A DNA stretch of 64,000 nt from Pictodentalium vernedei (Eukaryota; Mollusca; Scaphopoda; Dentaliida; Dentaliidae), in assembly GCA_031216915.1 (NCBI GenBank), contig CM062289.1, forward strand, positions 248,001,187 to 248,065,186, read 5' to 3'. The notes under the pieces are model-generated. The model did no database searches. It was not told the origin of the DNA and saw nothing but the letters and a program-made list of their open reading frames with translations. Shown here one piece after another: positions 34,427 through 44,819 of the stretch; positions within the stretch are counted from its first letter, which is position 1, and every line of letters starts with the position of its first letter. The position numbers and the translations under genes are program-made.

Positions 34427-35251
34427 TGTATTTTCTGTAATAGAGCGTGTATTTTCTGTAACAAATGGTGATTACAATGTAATCGGGGTAAGTGCAAATG
34501 TGCGTTGAATGTAATATTCTGATGGCTATTAGTTTTTGACCCCCTTTTTTCGGGTAGAACACTAACAGAACGAATTCATCCATGAATGATACATTTATGG
34601 CGAGTCATACAGAGATGGAATTTTCTGTAACATTTGCTATGTCACGGGAGAAAATGACATCATCTTTATAGGAAACGTGAAAATTTCTCGGAACCATTGG
34701 TACTAATGTTTGAAAAATCAATATGGCGATAAAAAAAAAAACACAAATCAAAGTGAATTGTGAAAATTCTGTATGTCCAAATCTTAGGTTGGGCAATTCC
34801 ATCGCAACACCGTATTTCATGTAACATCGTGTATTTCATGTAACAATAAAACACCCATTTGCGTTTTCAAAACAAGATGATATCCCACCAAGTCATAGCA
34901 CTTTCTAACAATGGGTGAGTAAGGAAAGGCATTAACAAATGACATTGCAACGACATTGAATGCGATAGGTGCAGCTATTTGACCAATACTGACTTTCCTA
35001 TAACGAAAAGGGTATTTACTGTAACACGATTTTTAAAACATTCAGATTCAAACAGAACCTCTTCCTTCGGTTCTGGCTCATTGAAATACAGATTACACGT
35101 GGTAGATGCTTTTCTACAAGTGCCGAAAAATCCCCTAGAAAATATTCTCTATCACAATGAAAGAAAGACGTATTTGTATTTCAAATAACAATTTTAGTGT
35201 TTCACGTTACAATTTTCACTGTTACAGCACTATACCATTACAGGAAATACC
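34427..35251 (+). repeat. cluster of GTATTTC-N-TGTAACA motifs
   Basis: Near-identical 15-mers occur at 34428-34440 (partial), 34449-34463, 34618-34632 (partial), 34812-34826, 34831-34845 and 35012-35026, with an inverse copy at 35238-35251. Further weaker copies lie around 35169-35225. Spacing is irregular, so this is not a tandem satellite. No family recognised. Confidence 0.5.
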
Positions 35252-36786
35252 AGCGTACCGAAAAATAGCAAAATCATAATGCTGCCTCCTGTGCCCAGGA
35301 ACTAGCTTTTGCAATTATAAAGTTCACAGTGAAGTACATTTAAACCGATTTCACCAGATACCTCATCCACCACGTAATATCACAATATACCCGCAACATT
35401 CTATACAGCTTTAAAAATTACGTGCCAACCTGTCAGCACTTGATGACAAATATCTTGGTAACTTGTACGAATATCGGAAATTTTCTTGTAATATCGCATG
35501 AAACTCGCCTCAAACAACTCAAACGGGAAATCACATATTTCATTAATCCTACGGAGGTCTCTTTATTTCGGTGCAAAATGACTATGTTACAGGACATACA
35601 TAAAATTGAGGGACTGAATTCGACGAGAAATTTTCCAAATAAGAAATCGGACTTGGTGATGCAATAATAGTTTATAGCTGAGCCTAAAGTGTCGTTTTAA
35701 ATAATTGGAAGGAATACTAATGGGTGTTATGCATATTTTCCTACAGCAGTACAAATAACATCAGAAACTGGATTGGGGACAGCATATTTTGCCTTATTCT
35801 GGGGTATAAATCAAGGTAGGGCGACTGCTAACCACACCAATTGGTTCATGTTTTTCTGGTAGAACTAATGGCCCCCAACACCACCGACAAAAATATTAGG
35901 CTACAGTTACAATACTAAAATCGGTATCCCTCCAGGACACCAAATTAGCACATTTTTTTACATCGACTCATAAACTCTGTAAGAAGAAGATCACAACAGA
36001 ATAAAGAAACATTATTAAGTCAAAACAACACATTAAATCGAGGCACAAAGTTTTTTATGCAGACCTGAAGTATTTAGAAGCGAAGACAGCTTTAAAAAGC
36101 AGACTGAAGGTGAGTGCAGTACTTTGTCAGATGCCACCTCCCTGTAAAATGTTGCCAACAAAAAGCCTAAAACATTTCCCAATGACCCTGACCATGGCTG
36201 TTGACAGAGTTGTTAAATCCCAATAAACAATAAATGAATAACATATACGCATAATACAAAATGATCTGAAAACTAATAATTCAACCTAGGACACGGGTCC
36301 CACACAAATGAAAAGTCCTTGAACTTTAGCCGCTTCCTTGAGAAGAGCTTGAATTTGTTTCAATCTTTAAAATGTATTTGAAATTTCACCACCTTCCTTG
36401 AAAAGTACTTCAATTCAGTTTAACTATAACTTCTAAGACTTTAAGTTTCATGAATACCCGCCTCAGTTTGGTGTGTTGATTCTAGACCATTGCAATTTAT
36501 ATCGGTAACCTGATAATATGCTGTAATGTAATAAACTTTTGGAAAGGGCTCAGTTCCAACAGTGTGTTACATCACAGCATTTCATCATCATGTCATCAAA
36601 ACAGTAGTTTTTATCATCATTACAAAGTAGGTCATGGTTCTGGAAGTGTTAGCAAATGAATAAAATACACATTTCCGTCATGGTATGACCTATGGACCTG
36701 GGGCCAACACCAAATGAGACAACACTCAATGGAGGTTCTAAATATGGGCCAAGGTTACTGAGGTCATCCAGAAGTCATTGAGTGCA
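35252..36786. other. unassigned; possible SINE 3' fragment
   Basis: At 36130-36240 the phrases CCTGTAAAATGTTGCC and CCCAATAAACAATAAATGAA resemble SINE 3' ends in this window. Nothing else recognised. Confidence 0.3.
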
Positions 36787-36902
36787 TTTTTAGCTCACCG
36801 ACTTTAGTTGTGTGAGCTTATGGCATGGCTCAATCGGTCGGCATCAGCATATGTGTCCAATAATGTTAAAGTTTCTGTTTAGGTCACTTACTCGCCCTAT
36901 TT

Positions 36903-37155
36903 CTTATCAACCTACCTTGCAATTGTTTACTACAGGCTTGCACTACAGTGGAAGAACCTAACTCTGATAAAATACTCTCTATTTTAATCTTTCCCAAGAG
37001 ATCTGGGAAAGAAAAGTGGTGTAAAAACACCACGAAAAAATAAGCCAAAACTGGGTCGAGCGCCATCGGCACACACCCAGTATGGGACGCTCTTCCATAG
37101 TACAAATCCACGACTTCCGTAAACCAATGTGCAGTGCGACAATACATCATTCTTT
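36903..37155 (+). repeat. DIRS left inverted terminal repeat
   Basis: About 250 bp nearly complementary to 43137-43360. Shared words include GCAATTGTTTACTACAGGCT, ATTTTAATCTTTCCCAAGAG and ATGGGACGCTCTTCCATAGT. A ~25-bp stretch (AAAAACACCACGAAAAAATA) near 37020-37045 is absent from the right copy. Confidence 0.85.
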
Positions 37156-37734
37156 TTCTATCCGAGACACGTGGAAGATGTGTCTCCACCATATGCATTA
37201 TGAAACAGTGATAATTCAACTCATCGATAATGGTTTTCTTGTGACTGGAATTATGGATCTGAAGATCATATAATAACAGGACTGTGTTTTATTTATTCTC
37301 GTTAATATTTTCAACCACATTCTCATTGTATATTATTTACTATTCCGTTTTCAGGAATGTTTCGTTTTCAACTTCGTGTCAACGCGATTCGACAATGAAT
37401 TTTTCGGTTGATAAAAATTTAATTGTTATTGGAGTTAGGTGTCATTCTGGGACTGTCTGGACAGGATTCATCACTATGTTGAGGGCTGAATTTCTGGGGT
37501 TTTTTGGTCCCTGTCGGCTGTTTGGGTTCTGTCTTGTACCCACCGGGTTTTTTTCTGCCACCTTCTCTCGAACTTGAGGGTGTTCTTCTACTTTCTGTTT
37601 CTGTTGAGTTCACCTTTTTCTTCTACTGCTCTCACCTCAGTTATTTCCAGTTCGGTTCCTTTAGGGTATTTCCTTTTGCCCTCGCCTTGGTGCGTTGTCA
37701 TGTCCGTTTCATCCGCACCCGCGGGTGGTGTGGA

Positions 37735-38130
37735 ACACTGTCGTTTCGGGCCCCCCCCCCCCCCCCCGAATCGTCCACGTCTGGTGTGAGTTATACCCCC
37801 TCCATGGGTGATGTGCAGATCCTCCTGCACCCGCAGGGGGGGGGGGGGGGAAACTGTCGTTTTGGGGGCCCCCCGACTCGACCACGTCTGGTGTGAGTTA
37901 TACCCCCTCCGTGGGGGATGTGCAGCTCCTCCTGCTCCTGCAGGGGGTGGCAACGCTGTTGTTTCGGGCCGCCCAACTCGACCACGTCTGGTGAGAATTG
38001 CTCCCCCTCCGTGGGGGATATGTAGCTCCTCCCGCAGCAGCGGGGGTGGGGAACGCTGTCGTTTTGGGGCTTCCCGACTCGACCATGTATTGTGAGAGTT
38101 ATTCCCCTTCTGTGGGGAATGTGCACTTTT
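37735..38130 (+). repeat. ~95-bp tandem repeat in the DIRS leader
   Basis: Four to five units contain CGACTCGACCACGTCTGGTG, CCCCCTCCGTGGGGGATGTG and GCTCCTCCTGC. Long C and G runs (37749-37767, 37837-37850) lie within. Frames through these units are by-products. Confidence 0.65.
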
Positions 38131-38239
38131 TTTTATTTGTTGGATTTCTAGTGAAGAGATGCCTGGTTCCGGGACCCTCTCAAGTCGACATCTGAGGCTG
38201 TCACTAGGGTTGTCACTCCTCCTTTGGAGGCCGAGCTAG

Positions 38240-39973
38240 GTGGCTCTCTCCGCTTTTCCGCCAGTTCCAACAGCTCCCGTCGTATCTGCTGCTACTGCTG
38301 TTCCATCCACAACGTCATTGGGCACCGTTTTTAGCCAGCCTCGGCTTATCCCTGCAATGGTCTGCAGGGATGTCTGTAGTGTGGTTGTGGGGTATCGGCC
38401 TCAGCCTTCCCCGACTTCAAACTCGGCGAAGTTGAACTTGGCTGCCGACTAAACCCCCTACTGTGTTCTCTCAGCCGTTGAGCACAGTAGTTTTATACCT
38501 GCAGTGGTCTGCTGCAGTGTCTGGGAGTGTAGACGTTGGGGAATCAGCCTCAGCCTTCCCTGACTTCCACTCGGAGAAGTTGGAAGTGGCTGCCGGCCGG
38601 ACCCTCTACTGTGGTCTCTGCACCGTTGAGCACCACAGTTGTGTCATTGGATTCGGATGTTCTTAGTGGGGACACTATGAACTCCGTGGCATTTCTGTCC
38701 ACTCATTCTGGCCACACGACCAGTTTTGGGGGACCAACGTCTTTTGTGCAGCCTGGACAAGCCCCGCAGAGGTCCGCAGTGACTGAGTTCCCGCTATGTT
38801 GATCCTCGGGGTGTTTCGTACCCCTATACACGTCTGCCTTCAGACGTTTCGGCTGTCGCCCGTCGTCCCGCGTCGGGTGTTTTGGAGGATCGTGACCCTT
38901 CGCTGGTTAAGAGGGTCAGAGGTGAAGCCACTTTGCCGGTTCGTTCCCCTGTCGAACCGGCCAGTATGGGCAGTGAGCTTAGGGAGGTCCTCTCCTTACT
39001 CACTCAGGTTCTGTCAAAGAGCCTTCCCGTTGCTTCCAGCGAGGCAGAGAGTGGTTTCCAGGCGCCCCCTATGGCGCCGCCTCCCGGGATTGGAAACAGG
39101 CCGCTTTCTGATCCCCCTGGTGTTCCGACACCATGGGAGGCGTCGGCTGGTTTGCCCACGATGGGCTATGTGTCTTCCGACTCAGGGGAAGAGTCAGACA
39201 TGCTTGATGTCGAGAGCCTGCAGTCTTTGGACTTGGGGGCAGCTCTTGATTTTGTGTTTGGGTTCCTTCCGGATCTCAAACCATCAAACCAGCCGGCAGT
39301 GTCAGCCAGGCCGCAATCATCGGTTGTGCGCCAACAGCCTATGGAGCAACCTGCTTCTGGGCATCTTCGACTGTACCAGTCGGTACAGGTGGTTGAAGCA
39401 TTTTCAGCCTTGGACTCTAAGCTGAGTTCCAAGGCTATGAAGGCTCCGTTCTTCACCAGGGTTGTCACCTTTTTTGCCTCCAGTGCGTTATCGGACCTAC
39501 GATTCTGCAATCCGTCGGTCTGCCAGACTTTGACGGTTTTGGATCAGGACTCCAATTCCCTCAGGCTTTCCAAGCCCAAGTCTGCTGTCATTCCGATGAC
39601 GACTCTGGAGTCCACGTTGGGCTTATCGAGAGAGATGCTTGGAATGTTTTCTCTCTCGGATCACGTCGACTCAGCTTTAGCTGCTTATCTGCCTCCATAT
39701 AAGTTTGACGAAGTACAGGCTCCTTTGCGTGTACTGTCCAAGGCGCTCATGCATCTTACTCACATGCATGCCTGTAACACGGCTAATCTGGAATTAGTTC
39801 AAAGGGACTCTGTGCTGCAGGCCGTTCCCTTCCTGAGGAGCAGCACACTACTCTTCGATCTGCTTCTTTGGCAGGTCCGCAACTTTTCCATGGTTCCGTG
39901 TCAACGGTCAGGGATGACGTCCTACGTCATTCCAAAGATCAGCTGCTGTTTTGTCAGCTTGATAGCCTTCTAG
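38240..39973 (+). pseudogene. DIRS gag-like protein, degenerate
   Basis: The clearest stretch is open from about 38790 to 39973 (LPSDVSAVARRPASGVLEDR, then SDSGEESDMLDVESLQSLDL, then MTTLESTLGLSREMLG, YKFDEVQAPLRVLSKALMH). Acidic, Ser/Pro-rich N-terminal and helical C-terminal parts in front of the RT fit a DIRS gag-like protein. An in-frame TGA near 38780 and a frameshift near 39870 break the frame. Two imperfect ~190-bp duplicates (CTCAGCCTTCCC, CGGAGAAGTTGGA) lie in 38330-38640. Assignment rests on position and general look, not on a conserved domain. Confidence 0.55.
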
Positions 39974-40149
39974 GGGAGGCAGGGGCCGTTCCAAGCCCAA
40001 CAAGTACCCTTCTGCTTCCTCTGCGACGCAAAAGGCTGATCCTTCTGCCACCGCTTCTACTTCTTACTCAAGTGGTAAGGGTAAGCGTCGGCAGACTAGA
40101 GGGAAGTCTCAGGATCCTTCATTCAGTAGAGGAGATGGTTTCTCCTCTC

Positions 40150-41175
40150 GCGGGCCTCGTCGGGGCTCGAAATGAAGGTCCTCACCTCGACTCGTCCCAG
40201 GTTGGAGGAAGGATACCAGAGTTCACAGACCGTTGGGCCTCCATCACATCCGATCCTTGGGTGTTAGATGTTGTTCGGTCCGCTCTGCGAATATCCTTCC
40301 GAAGGCACCCCACTCTATCCAGGGTGCCTCTTCCAACCACAGTTCCTTCAGACATTTTACGTTGGGAACTTTTGTCCACAGAGATAGACAATCTCCTGAC
40401 AAAGGGGGCAAACGAGGTCGTTAAGAACATTCAGTCAGTGGGGTTCTATTCCTGCCTGTTCTTGGTGCCGAAGAAGGACGGCCGACTCCAACCGGTTATC
40501 GATCTGAGTATCCTAAACCAGTCTATCATTGCTCCCAAAAATTCAGCATGGAGACTTTCAGGTCGGACCGCCGTTCAATTCACCAGGGAGTTTTTGCTTC
40601 CAGCATCGACCTGCGAAATGCTTACTTTCATGTTCCGATTCATCTTTGCGCCACGGAAGTATCTCAGGTTCGCTTTTCTGGGGGGAGTTTACCAGTTCAA
40701 GGCCATGCCTTTTGGCCTCAACCTGGCTCCTTGGGCCTTCACCAGACTGATGTCGCATGTGATAGCTTTCCATCGCACACAGTCCAGGGTGACGACTTCG
40801 GCATATCTGGACGATATCCTCCAGAGGCATTCCAATGCTGCCTATCTGGAGTCGGATGTCGCCACTCTGTTGAGCTTGCTCACGTCGCTAGGATTCAGAG
40901 TCAACGAGGAGAAGTCGGACCTGGTCCCTTCTCAGTTGTTTTGTCATCTGGGGATGGCATTCCACACCCAATTCAATTTGGTGGCGGTTCCCCAGGCCAA
41001 GGCTGTGATTCTCTCAGCTTTTGCTCTGACTCTGTCCCAGTCCACATCCGCGATGGCACAGAGTATTCTCCAGCTGCTCGGTCTCTGTGGTTCAGTGACA
41101 GATCTCATTCCTCTAGGTCGGCTGCATGTCGACCTCTCCAACACTTTCTGCTCAGTCGTTGGAGGCCGAATGTAG
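40150..41175 (+). pseudogene. DIRS reverse transcriptase, frameshifted
   Basis: RT blocks appear in order: LVPKKDGRLQPVIDLSILNQ (about 40464-40525), motif A SSIDLRNAYFHVPIH (about 40593-40640), FKAMPFGLNLAPWAFTRLM (about 40700-40755) and motif C AYLDDILQR (about 40801-40827). Motif A is in a different frame from the blocks on either side, so two compensating indels lie near 40548 and 40640. The Asp pair of YLDD and the Asp of motif A are kept. The reading then runs to 41175, where RNase H continues in another frame. The enzyme would have made element cDNA from RNA. Confidence 0.85.
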
Positions 41176-41665
41176 ATTCTCTGGATCTGGTGCTTCAGTT
41201 TCCAGAATCTCTTTATCCTCACCTTCTCCCCTGGACGGATGTCCAGTGGCTTACGCAGGGTGTTCTGTTGGACTTACCCAAGTCCGATCGTGTTCTGACG
41301 GCAGATGCCAGTGATCTCGGATGGGGTGCTACGTTGGATCCTCTAGGTCTTTCCCTTCATGGGATGTGGGATCAGGATCAGGCAGCTCTACACATCAACC
41401 AGAAGAACCTTCTTGCTCTTCTTCTGAGTTTAAGGCAGTGGATCCCTCACCTGTCGAATCACCAGGTCCTTCTGTTGTCTGACAATTCGATGGTGGTTGC
41501 TTACGTTTGGAACCAGGGCGGCATGCACTCAGTTCTAATGTATGAATTGGCTCGGGATCTTCTTCTGCTTGCTCAGGATGTCCAGGGGTTGTTGTTCGTC
41601 ACATTCTGGGTCGTCTGAACGTCCTAGCTGACTCCCTGTCCCAGCGGGGCAGGGTCATTTCCACC
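41176..41665 (+). pseudogene. DIRS RNase H region, catalytic Glu lost
   Basis: VLTADASDLGWGATLD (about 41295) holds the first catalytic Asp. HINQKNLLALLLSLRQW follows, where the family normally has Glu in a KELLA-type block but Asn is present. LLSDNSMVVAYVWNQGG (about 41475) holds the last Asp. The frame ends at 41618, and the typical follow-on VVRHILGRLNVLADSLSQRG continues in another frame. The Glu-to-Asn change and the frameshift mean no activity. Confidence 0.8.
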
Positions 41666-42860
41666 GAGTGGATGCTCCACATGGCGGGTTCCATCGATCT
41701 CTTTGCGACTCGTTGGAACCATCAGGTGGACACTTTGTGTCCCCGTGTCCAGATGCTATGGCTTCCGTCGTGGATGCTCTGGCCCTCCTTTGGGACTGTC
41801 TTGTCGGCTACGCCTTCCTGCTGGTTCCGATTCCGCCTCAGGTTCTTGCCCAGATATGAACCTGCAGTCTTCGAATCCTTTCGATCACACCCGTCGCCTC
41901 GGTGGGTGTGGATCAATCTGCTCCGCTCTCTGTTAGCGGCGGTTCCGGCATGTCTGCCTCTACCTTGCGACTTTCTTTGCCAAAGTCGCCCGAGGAGATT
42001 TCACGTTGACCCGACTTCATTGTGCCTTCGCACATGTCTTTTATCGGGTCCTGTCTCCTCCATAGTGGTTTTTCAAGACACGCAGTGGAGTTGCTTTTCT
42101 TTTTCAAGGAGGCACTGACTCCAATGGTTTAACCTCTCGATGGTGTGCAATCACTTTGTTGCTTCTGTCACTCCTTCGATCACACCGATTGCGGAGTTTC
42201 TGGTATATGTTTGTTTCTGGGGGTCTCCAGCCATGGGTACAAGTCCATGCTTCGGAGACCTTTTTCATATGTGGTACCGCATTGTTTCGACACTCATCCT
42301 TGCCTCTCCAAGCTTGCTCAGCTCTTTTCCTTGCAAAGGCCTAGGGCTTTGCAGTTTACTCCAAGATGGTTACTTTCTTGGGCGCTGCTCTGCTTGGGGG
42401 TGGGGGGCATTCGTGCCTTTATCCTGGATAGATATGCGTTTTCTCACATGCCAGATCTCTCCTGCATTCTTTTCTCGATGGATTTGTCTTGCTATTCGTG
42501 CAGCTTCTGCTCGTCTAGCTATTGGTGATTGTATTACCAATTGTTTTTCTGCCACGAGGTGGGTGCATTGTCTTCCTCTTTTAATAACTTTGTAATGTTG
42601 TTGGATGACGAATGTTATACTGGCAGCCTACTGGAGAAATGCTACATTCTCCTTTTATCTGCGACAGTTGCAGGAGCCGACAGAGGACCTTCGTCCTTGG
42701 GGCCCTCTTTCTTCGGCTCAGGCTGTTGTCTATACCAGCCATTCAGCTTTTTTCAGGGTCAGTTCCAGCTCTGTGCTGTTCCTGCCCTTTCTGTCTGTGC
42801 ATCACACTTCACCATACGCCTCATCTTTCATTGTCTTTTACTAATGTTTGTGATGCTATG
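41660..42860 (+). pseudogene. DIRS tyrosine recombinase, internally deleted
   Basis: Pieces in different frames follow the DIRS order: SIDLFATRWNHQVDTLCPRV (about 41690), VDALALLWDCLVGYAFLLVP (about 41770), a core-binding part (NHFVASVTPSITPIAEFLVY, then HPCLSKLAQLFSLQRPRALQ), then the C-terminal part. The region that normally holds the first catalytic Arg and the long stretch after it is missing: only ~50 bp separate the remnant near 42500 from the H-x-x-R box at 42553. That box reads HEVG, so its Arg is Gly. The Tyr-bearing end AAYWRNATFSFYLRQL (about 42620) is kept after a frameshift. It would have integrated the circular element DNA. Confidence 0.75.
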
Positions 42861-42963
42861 GTTTGATAGCCCTAGGGATCTCTTCCTCTGTCCACGGTTC
42901 CAGTGCTATTGAGTTATGTGTGGGTTGGTTATGTGATTCCCTCCATCCTATTGTCTATTCAGC

Positions 42964-43035
42964 CTGTAGGAAACAATTGCAAGGTAGGTTGATAAGAAAT
43001 ATAAATTTTATAGTAAATTTCCTTTCTTATTGTAC
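42964..43035 (+). repeat. DIRS internal complementary region
   Basis: The first part (CTGTAG, AACAATTGCAAGGTAGGTTG, ATAAG) is the reverse complement of the left end from 36903. It joins directly, through the shared AAAT, to AATATAAATTTTATAGTAAA TTTCCTTTCTTAT, which is nearly the reverse complement of the right end (43345-43384). This is the sequence expected to template joining of the two ends during circularisation. Confidence 0.85.
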
Positions 43036-43136
43036 CTACCACAATTGTTTACATGGAGGCCCTCCCATCTTCTTATTCGGGTAAGAATCCTTCCTCCCTG
43101 CTGATCACATAACTCCTGTGTTGTCGGAATCAAAAG

Positions 43137-43385
43137 ATGATGTATTGTTGCACTGCGCATTGGTTTACGGAAGTCGTGGATTTGTACTATGGAAGAGCGT
43201 CCCATACTGGGTGTGCGCCGATGGCGCTCAGCCCAGTGTACCACTTTTCTTTCCCAAATCTCTTGGGAAAGATTAAAATAAAGAGTATTTTATCCGAGTT
43301 CGGTTCTTCCACCATAGTGCAAGCCTGTAGTAAACAATTGCAGTAGGTATAATAAGAAAGGAAATTTAATATAAAATTTATATTT
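43137..43385 (-). repeat. DIRS right inverted terminal repeat
   Basis: Inverse of the left repeat, with a right-end extension of about 35 bp (GGAAATTTAATATAAAATTT) not present at the left end but represented in the internal complementary region. Confidence 0.85.
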
Positions 43386-43534
43386 CCATATCATGGCCTT
43401 TATAATGCTGCTATATGATGATTATTGTCTCCTGCTTTTTGTCCTTCCGTCTGCTGTCTGAAGCACTGTCTGTTCTGTCTCTTCTAAATAACTTCCACTT
43501 GCAACTCACCTATATTCTACTGGATGCATTAATT

Positions 43535-44145
43535 GTCCCCCGACCCTTCGGGGGACTATTGTAATCAGCAGTGTCCATCCGTCCGTCCGTCCGTCCGTCT
43601 GTCCATCCGTCCATCCGTCCATCCGTCCGTCACACCCTTGTCCGGATGATAACTTTAGTTTGGATGATTTTACTGAAACTAAATTTGGTATGTGTCTTAC
43701 TTGGGTGGAAATGCAGGTCAAGTTCGAAAATGGGCACGCTCCACTGATTTCTACTGGATTTATTCCCCTTTTTCGACTTAAAAAATACAGTTTTTGTGTT
43801 GTCCGGATAATAACTTTAGTTAGGATCATTTGATTGAAACAAAATTTAGTATGCCGCTTATTTGGGTGGAAATGCAGGTCAAGTTCGAAAATGGGCATGC
43901 TCCACTGATTTTTACTGGATTTATTCCCCTTTTTCGACTTAGAAAATACGGTTTTTGTGTTGTCCGGATGATAACTTTACTTTGGATCATTTGATTGAAA
44001 CGAAACTAAGTATGTGGTTTAATTGGTTGGAAATACAGGTCAAGTTAAAAAATGGCCATGCTCTGCGAACAAATTGCATCCTAACAGCTCCCTTGAATTT
44101 GCCATCTTGGTCGGGGGACCGGGGGCGTTGACCTTGTTCCCCTTG
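43535..44145 (+). mobile_element. hairpin family F
   Basis: Hairpin GTCCCCCGA/TTCGGGGGAC at 43535-43556, then (GTCC)n, then about two and a half ~180-bp units (GTCCGGATGATAACTTTAGT, TGGAAATGCAGGTCAAGTTC). GTCCCCCGACC at the 5' end has its exact inverse GGTCGGGGGAC at 44109-44119. The 3' hairpin is less clear. Inserted in family E. Confidence 0.6.
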
Positions 44146-44819
44146 AAACTGCTGCCCAGTGGGAGACATGAATTCACTGAATTTGCTTGTTTAGTTCAGC
44201 TGTCGACACCCTTTTCATCCCATGGCCATTATATTGCTTCTATATGGTGCTTATTATCATTCTATCATTATTTAACCCAGTGCATTCTAACCCTTTTTCT
44301 TACCATTTTTAGCTACGTTTACTTTTCTGTTTAGCTCAGATTTTAGGTTTAACTATGTGTTCAGGTCAGCTGCTGTGTTCCTTCTCTTCTCATGGTGCTT
44401 ATATTCCTACATCATATGTGTTCCTCATTATCATTCTAGCATCATTTAACCCTTGTCCACTGAAGTTCTTCAAATTGTTCATCAAATTTTTAACGCTCAC
44501 ACTTACACACTTTCAGTGTGTTAAAGTTTCTGTTCAGGTCAGTTTTTCATCCCATGACCTTTATATTGCTTCTATGTGGTGCTTATTATCATTCTACCAT
44601 TATTTCATCCTCACCCAGTGTGTTTTAAACCTTTTTCTTAACATTTTCTAGTTGTGTTTACTTTTCTGTTTAGCTCAGAATTTCATGTTTAACTTAGTGT
44701 TTAGCTCACCTACTGTGTTCCTTCTCTTCCCATGGTGCTTATATTCATCATACTTCTTCATTATCATTCTAGCATCATTTAACCCTTGTCCAGTGAAAAT
44801 CTTCAAATTTTTCATCCCA

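Larger units (their letters stand above)
36899..43385 (+). mobile_element. DIRS-type tyrosine-recombinase retrotransposon (decayed)
   Basis: The 6.5-kb element has inverted terminal repeats, gag-like, reverse transcriptase, RNase H and tyrosine recombinase remnants in the usual DIRS order, and an internal complementary region at 42964-43035. It lies in a family E repeat at a shared ATTT (36899-36902 and 43382-43385). The unoccupied sequence exists at 51735-51738, so there is no target duplication, as expected for recombinase-mediated integration. Frameshifts in every gene show it is dead. Confidence 0.9.

Noticed and set aside
36884-37219. 111-codon minus-strand frame in the DIRS left repeat
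   Set aside because: It lies across the inverted terminal repeat and the host junction, and its counterpart in the right repeat is also only a fortuitous frame.
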